From the NCBI GenBank assembly GCA_900618425.1, contig UZAN01040837.1:1-64000 (forward strand): a DNA stretch of 64,000 nucleotides, written 5' to 3'. The DNA comes from Echinostoma caproni (lineage: Eukaryota > Platyhelminthes > Trematoda > Plagiorchiida > Echinostomatidae). The notes beneath the pieces are model-generated. The model was not told the DNA's origin and searched no databases. It was given only the letters and a program-made list of their open reading frames with translations. How positions within the stretch are numbered: the first letter of the stretch is position 1; each line of letters starts with the position of its first letter. The position numbers and the translations under genes were made by a program. Shown piece after piece: positions 36,246-48,898 of this stretch.

Positions 36246-39200
36246 CTAAACAAAAAAAATTAAATGTTGCACGGAACAGAGATCACAATGTGTTATTGCA
36301 TCTTGAGAGACTTTCAATCGGTATCTTGGTTGCACCAGTGAAGCACACAAAGTATATGAAAGGCTATGTGTAACGTTTTTAATTACTGAAGTTTAGATTT
36401 CAGGTAAGACCACCCATTTTTCACATCTATTTTCCGTGCGTTTCGGCCTCCCTTTATCCACAGATTGTTGAAATTTCGAGCATTTGTCTCATAGTACACT
36501 AACTGAATTCCAAAAAGAAATTGTTTTCATTTTAATTGAACTGTGACTATTGACCATAACTTCCCAAAATGCTATCGGGATCAGTTCACTGATTCCGTGA
36601 TGACTATTCTCTAATATCAACTTCATTAAGGCTCAATGAAGACAACTCTAAAGTTTAATTGCTCCCCTACTTTTGATTTGATCTCGGATTGGCTGCGCAT
36701 TTTAAACACATTAGGTTGAGAAAGGTACCTCGGTTGATGTTCGCATGTAGCGCACAGTTAGGTGAGCAAACGAACGCGATTTGGAACTATGAATGTGAGA
36801 AAATTGTGTTTGGTAATGAGATAAATGTTCCAGTAGGACCGTCCGAATGGCTTAGCTTTAGCTGATTTACGATAAGATTGATAAATGCACAACATGTGAA
36901 GTTTCAAAGTGGATTTAGTTATGGTCTGTGGAGCCACTGGTGAGACAGAAAGAAGTTCAATATGTTTTGCAGATGTTGGAATCTTGCATCGGGACACTCC
37001 ATAGTCATTTCATTCACACGTTCTGCTGGGACAGAGTCAGATAGTTCCGATTTTAACAGGACAATGCTTCCATTCACACCCCTGACACACACCCGATAAC
37101 TCGGTTCATTCCGTCTACTGGACTTGTCATCCCATGGGCCTGATTTAAATGAAAGTGATCGAGGAACCATTGCAATCTTTTGGCAAAACGAACACGTCTT
37201 TTCATACAAAAGATGAACTGAAAAAGCTACTGTTAAAAATTGAACGAAATTAGAATTGGGATTGGGAAACAATGTACCTAGATGTTGTTTGTTTCTGTTC
37301 ACAAATCAACATGAATTGTATTTCCTGAAATGCGGTTATTTTGACTATCCATTTGGACCACCCAAAAGCGTTGCTTTCGAATGCTATCTGCTCTGATCAG
37401 AGTTCATAATCAAATTAGGTTAATTTATTTCGTGAATCCAGTGAGCAAGTGTGACATGTGTTCCGAACCGGATTACTGAAATGCACAGAGAATACATAAG
37501 AAAAACGAGTCGCTCGGCAGAATATCAAAGTGCCAACCGGCTAGCAGAATTTGAGAATATCTGATGTTTCCAGAGTTCTTTTGAAGCATATCCAACATCC
37601 ATGGAGAATTCGTTTTTTTTTTGTTTTCGAACATCACTGTGCAAGTCAATCGATGAACTCATTTCCCATGCCCCTCTCGAGTGCCGCTGTGTCATTCAGA
37701 GACTGATGCGCAGTCCAACTTGGTTTAGATTTGTTCTATGGAGAAAATTTCCTTGTCAGGTGATGCGAAATAAAATTTCAGCCGAACGATTGTTTTCAGA
37801 ATTCATAATCATGTCCATTATTGTTAAGTGAGATTAAAAAGTCGGGATTGGGAGGATAACGTTAGCATGTGTGGAATGAATCATTGTGCAGTTGAGTATA
37901 CGAGTTAGACAAAACATTGTCGGTTTCATGCCATCGGGATTTTCACTGATGTTACGTTGTTAGTGAGACCTAGTTCCGAGGATCGGCGTAATTGTGTGAA
38001 TGTGTGTGTGTGTGCAGAGCAAAGTAGAGCACAGGAGTGGGTTCGTGAACCCAGGGCAGATGAAGAGCTTGGATTAAACGCATATGGGCCAGTGGCTACC
38101 AAATGAGCGGCAATCACACTTCAGTTGGATCCGGAACCACCTTCGCTCAGCTAGCGTGTATGGTACTTTTTCATGCGCATGGATAACAGCAGTGTCATAG
38201 CTGGTATTAGTCGATCACACACGGGCTCTGAACATAATGATATTAACAGAGCTAATCACTTGATTGATCTTATGACTGTCATATCGGTTAAGCAAGTCTT
38301 ATACAGTATATTGTTTGGTTTGATGCGCAATCCATTTACTGAGAATTTACCATTGTTGTAATTTCTTTAGTCAACAATTTATCACGTTTGATCCCCAAAG
38401 AGGCATTTATCAAACTTCCTTGGAAATTTTAGGCATAAATTACTATTGGTCTAGTCGTCTAAAAAATTGTGAAAACAGTCTCACAGAGCTCATCGCAGAT
38501 CGAACACAGAATGTATGCTTGTTTTCAGTGATCCGTTATAAAGTCAGCCCACCTTTTTTACACCACTAGTTAAAAGAAACTTTTACGAAGAGACTTTCCG
38601 AATTGCACATCATTCGGGATTAATCTAGCCTTGAAATCGGATCTGGAATTCGTAATGATAGCATAATTGTGTTAGTCCGTCCGATATAAGGGGACAAACC
38701 TGATGACCCAGACAATTCGGTGTTTTATCACGAGAGCCAGTAGGCTCGGACATAAAACTTGGAGTATTGAGTTATTCAATATCCGAGTAATACTTGAACC
38801 GGGAGGTAGCGGAAAAGTCTTTCATCAAAACTTTTCAGTGTGATATTTTGGCGACAATTCGATGGAAAACTCGTTTTTTTGAAGACTGCATATAGCGTTC
38901 ACACCAAGAGTAAATATCAACTTTTAAGAAGAAAGTATTTCTAAATTATTCGAAACCAGATGATTTTCCATCAAATGGATTTTTGAAAAGATACAATCAT
39001 TGATTGGATTCAAACCCATGCATGAAAATTGCCTACATTCATGCCAATGACGATCTGTCCGCGACATTGGCGATTCTGGATTCGTCTGAAACATGTGTAG
39101 TGCAGTGTGGTCTGGCGTAGGCCGACTGGCAAATGTTGTTGTCGGACTGTCGTCGTGGTCCGAGATTAACTATTTTCAAAGTTTAGATGAGGCTCAGATT

Positions 39201-40028
39201 GGAGAGGTGTTTGTGCAGTTTCCGTAGGGGATATTCTACAACACAACAACGGCTCCAGAGGTGGACCGAAAAGGAGTTCAGTAAAGATGAAAACAGTTTC
39301 TGTTGTGAAGTCCATTTTGCCGATCGAGTGGTAAAATCACTGTGTGATTGTACAGATTCGTACTTATGTATTATCAGAAATTATTCTGCGTTCAACAGGA
39401 CAATAAGATTATTAATTGCTAATCTATGAGCAACTGAAGTTACACCCTTTTCTGCTCACCTAGGAAATGATTGTGTAGGGTGAAGTAAACCATTTCCGCT
39501 TTGTATCAGATCAGCAACTCGAAGCAAGCGTATAAGCGAAAGGGATCAATATGGGAAATGAATCAGTTTGCATCATCAATTTTGCCCATATTTTAACCGC
39601 TAATGAGACTAAAACACAAAGAGTATTTTTATGATTTTTAAATCTCTTTTTTGCGTATTTGTCCACTTCTTCACCTGAGTGAAAAAATAGCATTCGATCA
39701 GAGTAGAGTACTGGGAAGACTAGATTCAACAATGTTTCAATGTTTCACTCCTTATAAAATCAAACCATACACATAGTATGAATGATGCGTTCTCAATTAC
39801 AAACCAACCAAACAATCAACCAATGAACTAACTAACCAACCAACTAAACAAACACTCAGTCAAAAATTCAACCAACAACAACACTAACATCGGTTACCAT
39901 GGTAATTATTTTTATTCAAAAGTCACAGGATCACTGCACAACCTTTTTATTCTCCCTCATTTATCCATTTCGAAATTAGGCTAGATATACCTGTTAATGA
40001 TTTTAATCCCGTCCCTATTTAACTTCAA

Positions 40029-40165
40029 CAGCGGGTGGTAGTGGCCCCATTATCACCGCCCAACATTCCTCATCGTCTATTGTATGGCAGCCCTTTAATT
40101 GGTCGCTTCTCCTTCCTGAAGATTCTATCAATACGTATGTAGTAAAGGGAAGTAAAAATGATGAT
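40029..40165 (+). mobile_element. SINE family B, internally deleted copy
   Basis: The head GGGTGGTAGTGGCCCCATTA jumps directly to the body block (GGCAGCCCTTTAATTGGTCG) and the tail (GTAAAGGGAAGTAAA). The B-box segment present in the other copies is missing. Confidence 0.65.
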
Positions 40166-41157
40166 AAAGAAAGGATAACTCATTTATGCATGAAAGATAT
40201 TTCAGATTCGGGGCATGAAGAGAGTATAAACACATTCCATCTGCGAAATTCCGGCTTTTGTACAGCTAGGCCATGCGGTCTTAGCGGACTGTTGTCGATT
40301 ACACTGATGGGCTTACAGTCTTGGTCGCGGTTACAAGAGAGATGATGAAAATGCCAATTTGAAGTTATCAAATTTATTTAATAACAAAACAATTGACGGG
40401 TACTTAACGCGTTTTGGCTAACGTCTGTTCAGGGGTGTATGAATAAACTATTAATGTTGGTATGTATCGGAAAGAGGGACTAATTTTTCATATATATATA
40501 TACATAAATTTCTTCTACAGATTATCTTCTTGAAGAACTCAACAAAATAGACTAATTAACTAGCGACTGCATCAGCAGAAAACAATTGGCAAAATCGCGG
40601 ATGGGAATGTTGCTTATTGATTTCAGAAAGACTATTTTATTCAACTTGTACGTTCTTGGAGCCATTCAAAAGAGTAATTTTGCCCATTCTTGTGACACAG
40701 ATTACATAATCGAACTTCAGAATGCGGAGTGATTAGAACACTACAGTATCTGTATATATGTGGCTAACCAAACGCGCACATACGTGAATGTGAACATACA
40801 TGCCTATAAATACATATCGTATGTAGATACGAAAATATTTATTTATGCACTTTATATTACATCAGCAAAACCTTCAATTGATTGAGACTCACTGTACCAC
40901 TTGCCTGTGGCGGAATTTGACCTGATTCCAGTGGGATATAGGAAGTCTCTCATTACTGGTCCTGATCTTTGTACTTGCGATATTATGTAAATGGCTTCCG
41001 ATCCCGGCCACTTGGCCACTTGGGACCGAACAGTTTTATCAGGGGATAAGCTAATTTATGACACCATAAAGGATTACATTACGATTTTGCAGTCTCCTCA
41101 GTTGTGCTGATTTTCTCTTGAGTATCCGGTTCTGAACAGAAATCACGTGTTTCATAA

Positions 41158-41235
41158 ATACAATAATAACAACAACGACAGCAGCAGCATCAACAACAGA
41201 AACAACAACAACACAATCGTCATACACGACATCAT
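41158..41235. repeat. CAA/CAG-rich trinucleotide tract
   Basis: Imperfect AACAACAACGACAGCAGCAG-type repeats. Confidence 0.85.
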
Positions 41236-41841
41236 CAACATCAGCAAAAGTAAAATTCGTATTATTATCTCTATTAATACTGCCAATTTACCGAAAAAAT
41301 CTGTCCCTGATTTTCTACGGTGATATTTAGGGACAAAGGACACATTTACCTGTTCCTGTGATTCAACACACACAGGCATTTGTCCGAACAAATCCGTGTA
41401 TTTATCCCGCATGGTTAGACACAGGAACGATAAGGTCATTCACTACAGCAGTTGTTTCACACCTAGCTGAAACAAATCACAATATTATTGTAACAGAGGC
41501 ATTTCACCCTCCGGTATAGGGTTTGCGGTCGACTATCAAGGCAGATTCTCTGTCGTGTGCTTGCTGCAGTGGAAGCGGCAGGAATTTGTCCGCACCGTGA
41601 CTTTCTGTGAGCCAAAAATCAATTTGTGCAGGTGCTGAAGCTCCAATGACCCCCTTCATACACACATATATATACAGGTCTAATCGAAACTGAAGCAACG
41701 TTTAACTGACACTCATGCAGACTAGAAACTACGTGGATCGGAGTAGACAAGATATAAATTAAAGTATTAATATAGTGATAAATATAATGAAGCTCAATTT
41801 GATCACAAAGAAACTTTTTTAGTGCATCACAATTGGCCAGT

Positions 41842-41866
41842 ACTATATATATATATATATATATAT
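41842..41866. repeat. (AT)n microsatellite
   Basis: About 12 AT units in a row. Confidence 0.9.
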
Positions 41867-42411
41867 GCATAGTGATGTATTGGCATGATGAATAATCACT
41901 GAAAATGAGCTTCATTGAAATGTACTCCGTGGAATTGTTTAGACAATACACGAAACCCTTCACAAAAGCGCAAATATATTGATTCTAAATGTAACTTATG
42001 TGCTCAGGTTTTTCGCATCCTCACAACTAAAGGCTTTTCTAATCTATCACTGATGGGGAACTTGCAAACCTATAGCTGACGTTGGTGGTGTTTGAAGTAA
42101 AGTTCATCCGCAGAACCGTTCCTCCTCCAAGAAGCTAAAAGGCCTACTCTCCTCGTGTTTCACCGTTTGGTGAAACGATGTATTTATTGTGTACGACAGA
42201 CCACAGTTTTGCAAACAATCATTATTAAAGCCCACCTGAAGTCCAGAAGATCAAGTTTCTCGGATCTTGTCAGATACATTTACCATGGAAATGAAAAAAA
42301 CAATTGTGACGTTCTTCCGGTTGCTTTCAGGCGGGCAATGTCTTATTCTCTCTGTTGGCGAGTAGGTAAGTCAACAAGTGAGACGAAACACACAAGTTAG
42401 GCCCGACTCAC

Positions 42412-42519
42412 CTTGGTGTCGACAATCGACTGAAGTGTCTGTGTTTGTCTTGTATCTTGTCTCAGTGTGTCATTCTCCTGTTTCAGTTGTCTGTGGTCTT
42501 GCAGAAGTAGGTTAAATTC
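42412..42519 (-). CDS. ERC: ERC exon 2 (36 codons), small coiled-coil exon
   Basis: This 108-nt exon is not visible as an ATG-to-stop ORF. The acceptor is CGGTTGCAG at 42520 and the donor is GTGAGT at 42406-42411. It starts EFNLLLQDHRQLKQENDTL and ends TLQSIVDTK, matching ENIHLREELHRR...ALQTVIEMKD of ERC. It joins exon 1 (SRLKE) and exon 3 (ESKIMTLE) in phase 0, reproducing the family order QTVIEMKD-TKIASLE. It is flanked by introns of about 9.0 kb and 6.2 kb. Confidence 0.88.
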
Positions 42520-43227
42520 CTGCAACCGCGGAAAGGGTAAAAAGGAAACAAGTGGTACAACGAAATAAGTACACGTTCAACTATAAACTATAAGAAGTAA
42601 AGTTAACAAAACTCAATATGTTTTGTGTATGTACATCTGTAATCAATTTGGTGAAACTCTCTAGAAGTGAGACTGTAGTCAAGTGCATGGTATCAATAAT
42701 TGTAAAGTAATGCTTGAACGAATTGACCAAAACCACTGAAGCCATGTTCACAGTTGTTTTACAGAACGGATAAACAGTTCATTGTTTTGCGCAAAATATT
42801 CGCTTTTTCGAATCAAAACGAAGCGCTGAAAACAAGTTTCTTCGCAATAAGACCATTCGAATTTAAGAATACGACTGTATAACCAAACAAAAAATTTTCA
42901 CCTGCTTATTTCGGTTGAACTTCCGACATACCGCAGTACATTATCAAATTTAAGTTGTTTTGTGCTTATAGGCCACTCTGAAGTCTGACCATCGTGAAAT
43001 CCTCAAGTTGCTTCGGTCTGTCTTTCATATCCACCCTAAGGTATTTAACCAACCCGAGATGATGATCAAGAACCAAGGGTTGATCGTATGTCCACAGTTT
43101 GTGGTCCGCCTATGTTCAAACCACACTGCCATCATTCAATTTTTGCACATTGAACTTCCGTCTACCTGGAAAGTTGAAAAATTTCTTTATCGAGATAAAT
43201 GTGAAGAGAGAAAACAACAAGGCTAGG

Positions 43228-43490
43228 TTGCATAATTTATGCCAAGGCAGATTCCACTACATCCCAACTGGTAAAATATGACAGAAGAGTACAGTTTTAT
43301 CATCAAACAGTATGTCAGGTTACACAAGAATACGACAGAGACGAATCCTCACACTTTTACCACTGTCAAGACAGTGACAGTGTGACTGACAGTTCTTCTT
43401 ACACACACAAGCCAGGTTGCCATTTCCTGATTGCAACCGACTCGGTAAATCTAGACAGCCGGGGGTTGGTGTTATCATAAATGATCTTAA
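43228..43490. repeat. Inverted terminal repeat, left arm (263 bp)
   Basis: Starts TTGCATAATTTATGCCAAGG and ends ATAAATGATCTTAA. Compared with the reverse complement of the right arm I see three substitutions and no length change. Confidence 0.95.
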
Positions 43491-43689
43491 GTTGGCTTGT
43501 CGGTCCGGACCATGGTTCGTCATCACCAAATGTCGACCGATAGATGACCCGGGCTGTTTGTGTGTTCGGTGTCCTTGGGTAAGGGTGGGGGTTTGCACTG
43601 GTCTACTGTGACTGAGTGTTAGTGGTGGGTGATGCCCGTATGGGGGTTTGAGGGGTCAAATTAGAGAATGACCTTTGATCATATGATTT

Positions 43690-43920
43690 GGTCAATCGGC
43701 GTCTAATCCAACAGGAGATGTGCTCCTGGACCCGTGTTGGCAACTGCCTAACTGTTCCGTCAGTGCAAGATTCTCCGCATCCACATTCAAATTGGTAAAT
43801 GACGTGTGATTTGGTGGGGTAGTTATGTACAGGATGATTGGGTTGGCAACATTATAAGTGCGTTTTACCACATTTTTCAATCGGTCGTGGAAAATCAGGC
43901 TGATATTGTCGCCTTTGAAG
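43690..43920 (-). pseudogene. Penelope GIY-YIG endonuclease remnant
   Basis: One frame gives ISLIFHDRLKNVVKRTYNVA at its upstream end. Another gives QFECGCGESCTDGTVRQLPT and RVQEHISCWIRRR. The spacing matches the Penelope CxCG-xxYIGRTxRxLxxRxxEH block, but the YIGRT position reads CTDGT, so the GIY-YIG Tyr is lost. Confidence 0.75.
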
Positions 43921-44059
43921 GGAAGGCCAACGTAGACCTTCTTCTTAGGGACGTCGTATTCTGCTGGTTGTTGCTCTGGTGCTCGACTGAACTTCTCAGT
44001 AAAACTGCTGGAGTAGCCGTTCTCGACAAGAATTTATTGGCGTTTATTGGCGTCTAGCT

Positions 44060-44308
44060 CCGCTTGTAGGCTATCCTCGGCGCAAATACGGCGTGCTCGA
44101 TGGAATAATTTTTTTCTACGCCACGCTTGTATTTGAGTGGAGCGAAACTACGAAACTTTAGATATTGACCCGTCCATGTACTCTGGCGGTATACGGTCCT
44201 GAGAATCATTTCGTCTTGCCTCCTTGTCATTTGAATGTCTAAGAATGCGAGGCGATCGTTTTGTTCTTCTTCCAGTGAGCAATGTATATTCTTATGTAAA
44301 CTATTCAT
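44060..44308 (-). pseudogene. Penelope RT/connector segment
   Basis: Encodes MNSLHKNIHCSLEEE, then LAFLDIQMTRRQDEMILRTV and STWTGQYLKFRSFAPLKYKR. This is the segment between RT motif C and the endonuclease in Penelope-like proteins. It ends at a stop near 44054 and continues in another frame. Confidence 0.8.
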
Positions 44309-44330
44309 GATTCGAAGGCAGGAAGTTACT

Positions 44331-44820
44331 TATTGTTGGTCTTGACCTATGAAGAGCATATCATCAACTTATCTTCTAAATAATGTAAACTGGTTTGTGA
44401 TATGTCCCGCCTCGCTTTCCAACTTCGTGACGAATAATTCCGCCTAAATGGGCCCCAAGGGGCTTCCCATCGCCACTTCGTCTATTTGCCGATAAGCTTT
44501 GCCTTGGAAACTGCAACTGATGTCTGAAACACATTAGAGCAGGAGACGTTCCAGCTCCGACAGCGGTAGGCCTACTTTAGACTATGCTGCTCGATATACT
44601 GTAAAGTGTATTCCATTGTCTCACGCAGTGGCACATTAGTAAATAATGGTCCAATATCAATAGAAAGCAAGAATTTATTTTTCATGTTCAAGTGGCGTAT
44701 TAGTTCAACTAGTTCAAAACTGTCCTTAACGTTGTATTTAGATATACGATTCGGAACTGGTTTCAACAACTGTGTCAACCATTTTGCCAGCCTGTGTTGT
44801 GGAGAACTGATCAATTATAA
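44331..44820 (-). pseudogene. Penelope reverse transcriptase, broken
   Basis: The first frame (44572-44814) encodes SSPQHRLAKWLTQLLKPVPN and motif A in LLSIDIGPLFTNVPLRET. After frame changes, VDDMLFIGQDQ (RT motif C) is read at about 44333-44368. The codon before VDD, normally Tyr, is a stop (TAA at 44369-44371), and a further stop follows downstream. The N-terminal part of the RT is missing. Confidence 0.85.
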
Positions 44821-44873
44821 TATCCGGTACCGATATTCCAAATCAGTGAGCCAATTCTTTGTTTTCTTCCGAT

Positions 44874-45136
44874 TTAAGATCATTTATGATAACACCAACC
44901 CCCGGCTGTCTAGATTTACCGAGTCAGTTGCAATCAGGAAATGGCAACCTGGCTTGTGTGTGTAAGAAGAACTGTCAGTCACACTGTCACTGTCTTAACA
45001 GTGGTAAAAGTGTGAGGATTCGTCTCTGTCGTATTCTTGTGTAACCTGACATACTGTTTGATGATAAAACTGTACTCTTCTGTCATATTTTACCAGTTGG
45101 GATGTAGTGGAATCTGCCTTGGCATAAATCATGCAA
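44874..45136. repeat. Inverted terminal repeat, right arm (263 bp)
   Basis: Exact-length inverse of 43228-43490, with differences near the CAT(A/G)ATTT start, in CTGT(C/T)AAGAC and in CAAC(C/T)GACTC. Confidence 0.95.
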
Positions 45137-48100
45137 ACTAGCTTCGTTTAGAAAGTTTTAACGCTTAGAAGTTAGTAAGTTTCATGATGCTACACTTGTA
45201 CCCAAACATCGGAATCGAATTTATATATATATATATTCAAACAGTGTCACTGTTTGAAAACAACTTGTCATTTCACTTGACTTTATGAATAAATATATGA
45301 ATAAATTTCTAATAGCGTTCTTCACAGTATAAATAAGTAGTCGGGTACGGTTGAGATTCTACACGAATTCGATCAATGGTTGCACTGATAACTTATTCCA
45401 TTAGCATTTAATTTTAGCTTATGACGTCAGAAACTCTGCGTCTCTTTTCCAATTTAATATATCCTGTTTCTACGTTGATGAAATCTTATGAAGCAACGGT
45501 ATCGTCCAATTGAAGGTGGAACTATCGAACATTGAGAAATACGGAACAGTCTCACGTCCATAAAGAGATGTTTGTTTTAGAGGTAAATTCGTTCGATGTG
45601 AAAAATAGGGCGGAACCACACTGGTTTCCAGTCATCATTGCATTCTGCCTGCTGGACAAACCCGTTGCTTCAAAAGCTGGGCGTTGTGCTCCACAAGATA
45701 CCGTCCTCATTGTAATGGGACATTTTAAGTTGCTAAAGTGATAAATTAAATAGAAATTGGCATATTCATCAGTGAAAAATAGATACAGTTCTACTTAATC
45801 AAAAAAGAACAAACTAAAGATTTTCAAAGTTTGGATGGCAAAATGAGTTGCGGGACAAGCAAACGCTTTCAGTGATTCTTAATCATGCTGTGCAAACCGT
45901 AAAGTGGATCATAGTTTGATCTGGCGACAGTTATTTGCCGGGTGTAATTTCGTCAGTCTAAGACTGTGATAAGACGGATGAGGATAGATATGGTTATGCA
46001 TGGATATTGATGGATAGGCAGTTGGGTTGTCATTTCATGTGATTTTTTTCCTCTTGAGTCAAGTGATACCCTTAGCGTATTACCAAAGCGACCCAAGCGG
46101 CTAAACCGGTCTCTTTTGGGTATGAGGTTTATGGTCTAACAACTGAATGACACCGTCCATGGTTAGAGGAAAAATTCCAAGCATGCGGGTAAGATAGGAC
46201 GGAGAGAAAATAAGCCGCTTGATTAAAATGGACCGATGCGTTACGGACACGACTGATGACTTTTAGAAATGTTGGCTCCCATCTTCTTCCGTCGATCGGG
46301 TGGTATGTGAAAATCAATTCAATGAGCAGAAACCTATCATGTTTTTTTAGTAATGAAAGGACCACTTTAAATTTCTGACCCGATTCCCCCTTCCAAGGAA
46401 TATTCGGAACATATATCCCATGGTTTATGGGCTATGCAACTTCAACCATTTCCCGATTCCGATTACTCACCGATTTGTTCCCAGCAATCTTCTTCTTACG
46501 GTTTTTGCTCAAGACCGCTGACACCTATAGATTCTCCTATAGCGGTTACTATAATTGAATCTCAATCAGTGGACACAGTTTGGATCAACAAGCGGCAACA
46601 CAATCCCAAATTCTACTGCGTTGCAACTGGAACTGATTTGGGGTAAGACTGAAGGAATTTTAGAGTCTTTTCTGTTGGTGATGATGATCACTGTTAGTAG
46701 TGAAACGTCCACATTGTGGTGCAACCTTTCGTGAATAAAACATTCATCCTATGCACTCTGTGCGATTCCCTTGACCAATGATGTTCCTATATTTATTTCA
46801 ATCTCCAGATTGCAGTAACGTATACTTCCTGACAACTTTTCAAACAAACTCTTTAGAACTTTTGATCAAGGATAAGATTTGCATTGATCTGTTTCGGTGC
46901 TTTAACTTGGCACTTTTTCTGCACAAAACGATAAATTTCCACCTAGTGAGTTACTTGCATCAGTGACATTGCAAATGAGCCATTCTTTCACAAGGACTGG
47001 GTTTTGAACTTTGATATTCGATTTTGGTGTTCAAACTGGATCCCTCCTCTCAAACGTCCGGTGTTTTCATGCAAACTGCATGCTTTTATTTTCTCTCTAT
47101 CCCCTCTATGAAGAGCAATAACTGCAATAGAATTTGACAGAGTATTGAAGATAGGTTCTCGTAGTACGGGTGAACTTTTTGTCTGTTGGTTGAGTTTGTT
47201 CCAAGACGCTTCATCTCCAGCTGAGGTGAGATCTTCAGTGCATGTGAAGAGTTCAACTTGGCTGGTGATGAAACTTTTGCAAGTCAGTTGCTCAGCCTGG
47301 TTAACAAGCGAAGATCAAAGAGAATTTCCTGGAAACATTCAGACGGTTTCGTCTCCGTTATGTCTCGTTGAGTGTGTTTCTCCGGTTGTCTATTGTCCAG
47401 TCAATTATTCCGATAATATCCGTCAAGAATCACCAGAAATCCTCTATAATATCACTTTTACGAGAGTAACAATCCGAAATAAATTATATCAGAATTATTT
47501 CAAGGTTTCCATAAGAAGCGTCTGTCTGGAAACCTCTCCTGTTTGTTTAAACGTGATTGATATCAGGCTCACCTCTAATAGATGGTTACAAATCGAAAAA
47601 GTGACTGAGAGGGGCCTTCGCCAGTAGTTTTCTTCATTATATGTTATAAGCCGTGAAAACTCTTTGTCCTATTAGGATACAGAAAGCAGTTGGGTTGGAT
47701 AAACTTGCATAAACCCGATTCCGAAACCAAATTACATACACATACTGATATTGACCGTTAACTTTCAATTTCACAGCAAGCCGATGAAAAACTCGCTCTA
47801 CTGGTCCAAAGCTGGTTGTCTAAGTTGCACGTTGCTGAACAATATGTCTTTTCTTTTTTTCTCTTCACTTGTTTCTCTCGGTTGATTTGGTTATTTTCAG
47901 TTCCGGGACTTTGTAGTCCGGGTCAAGGTCAACAGTGTGATCAGCTAAAATGAGTTCCCCATGTCCCAGTTATCATCATACTTATTCTGGGGTTGGTCAA
48001 AGATTAACTCTTAGATGACAATTTAGCATGCGACTTTTGCGCGTTTGATGCAAACTATCCTTTTTGTAGTTCTCATCAAGTGACAATCCACTCTGTTTAT

Positions 48101-48898
48101 TGACATTCATCGCACTATGAGTCGAGAACAGTTCGAATCCCAAACTAGCTATCTAATGCAGCCAATGTTGATTAATTTCACGTCCAACTGGCATGATCCA
48201 GTCACTTCAGTTACTGGAGATCCATTTAATTATAAAGTGGTCTCGGGGTTCATACATAACCCGTCGAAACCAAATTACACAAACAACTTTAATCTTTCCA
48301 TTCTTCATCCGCTCCTATGAATCAGCACGAAGTGGTCATACTTTTCTTAGAATATTTGAAGTGGTGTTCAAAATTCCATCATTGTGGCTGTTACTTATCG
48401 CGGTCAGTTGTATCCATTACTCAGGTCTTGTTTTTTGTGTAACTTAGTGGCAATTGGGCTGTTTTGTTCTCGTCGGAAGTAAATTTTACTGACCACTTTA
48501 TTTGGGCGGGGAAGAACTTGATACAAAATTTATCTCTCATCATTCGAACTCGATTGATTGTTTCTTAAAGTTCAAGCCAGGTTCAAAGTCTTCATAACCT
48601 GATTTTTTATTTCAAAGCATTCAGTTGGACACATTTCCGGTTAATACTGTCCTGTGGTTCTAGAGATAAAACACAGCACATTGTCCTCAAACATTGCAAT
48701 TTTGTCAATAACCGGTTTCCTAGCATCCAGTCCACCATGGGTTCAAATCGTTTTATAGCGAATCCATCTTCAGCTGTTTGCACGCAATCGTGCCATTTTC
48801 GTCACCCCGCCCGTTTTTTCCCATTCACAAACTCAAATTCAGATCGCAGTTTTGCTTCGTTTTATCCCGATTTGCATTCATGTGAAAGGGTGGTGGTG

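Larger units (their letters stand above)
36246..42411 (-). other. ERC intron 2 (6.2 kb)
   Basis: Contains a deleted family B SINE (40029-40165), a B-box-bearing minus-strand fragment near 39000-39075 (GGTTTGAATCCAATC), CAAC-type repeats near 39800-39870, a CAA-rich tract (41158-41235) and an (AT)n run (41842-41866). No other gene is supported. Confidence 0.8.
43228..45136 (-). mobile_element. Penelope-like retroelement with 263-bp inverted ends
   Basis: Element of 1909 bp on the minus strand. Its two ends (43228-43490 and 44874-45136) are 263-bp inverted repeats. The interior reads in order: reverse-transcriptase motif region, RT motif C, a conserved LAFLDIQMTRR segment, then a decayed GIY-YIG endonuclease. 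RT followed by a C-terminal GIY-YIG, with a partial inverted copy at one end, is characteristic of Penelope-like elements. It is too short for a full element, and stops and frameshifts show it is inactive. Confidence 0.9.

Noticed and set aside
44606..44965. 119-codon plus-strand ORF
   Set aside because: Antisense to the Penelope reverse transcriptase and running into its inverted end.
47145..47627. 160-codon plus-strand ORF
   Set aside because: Composition and context give no sign of coding; no family recognised.
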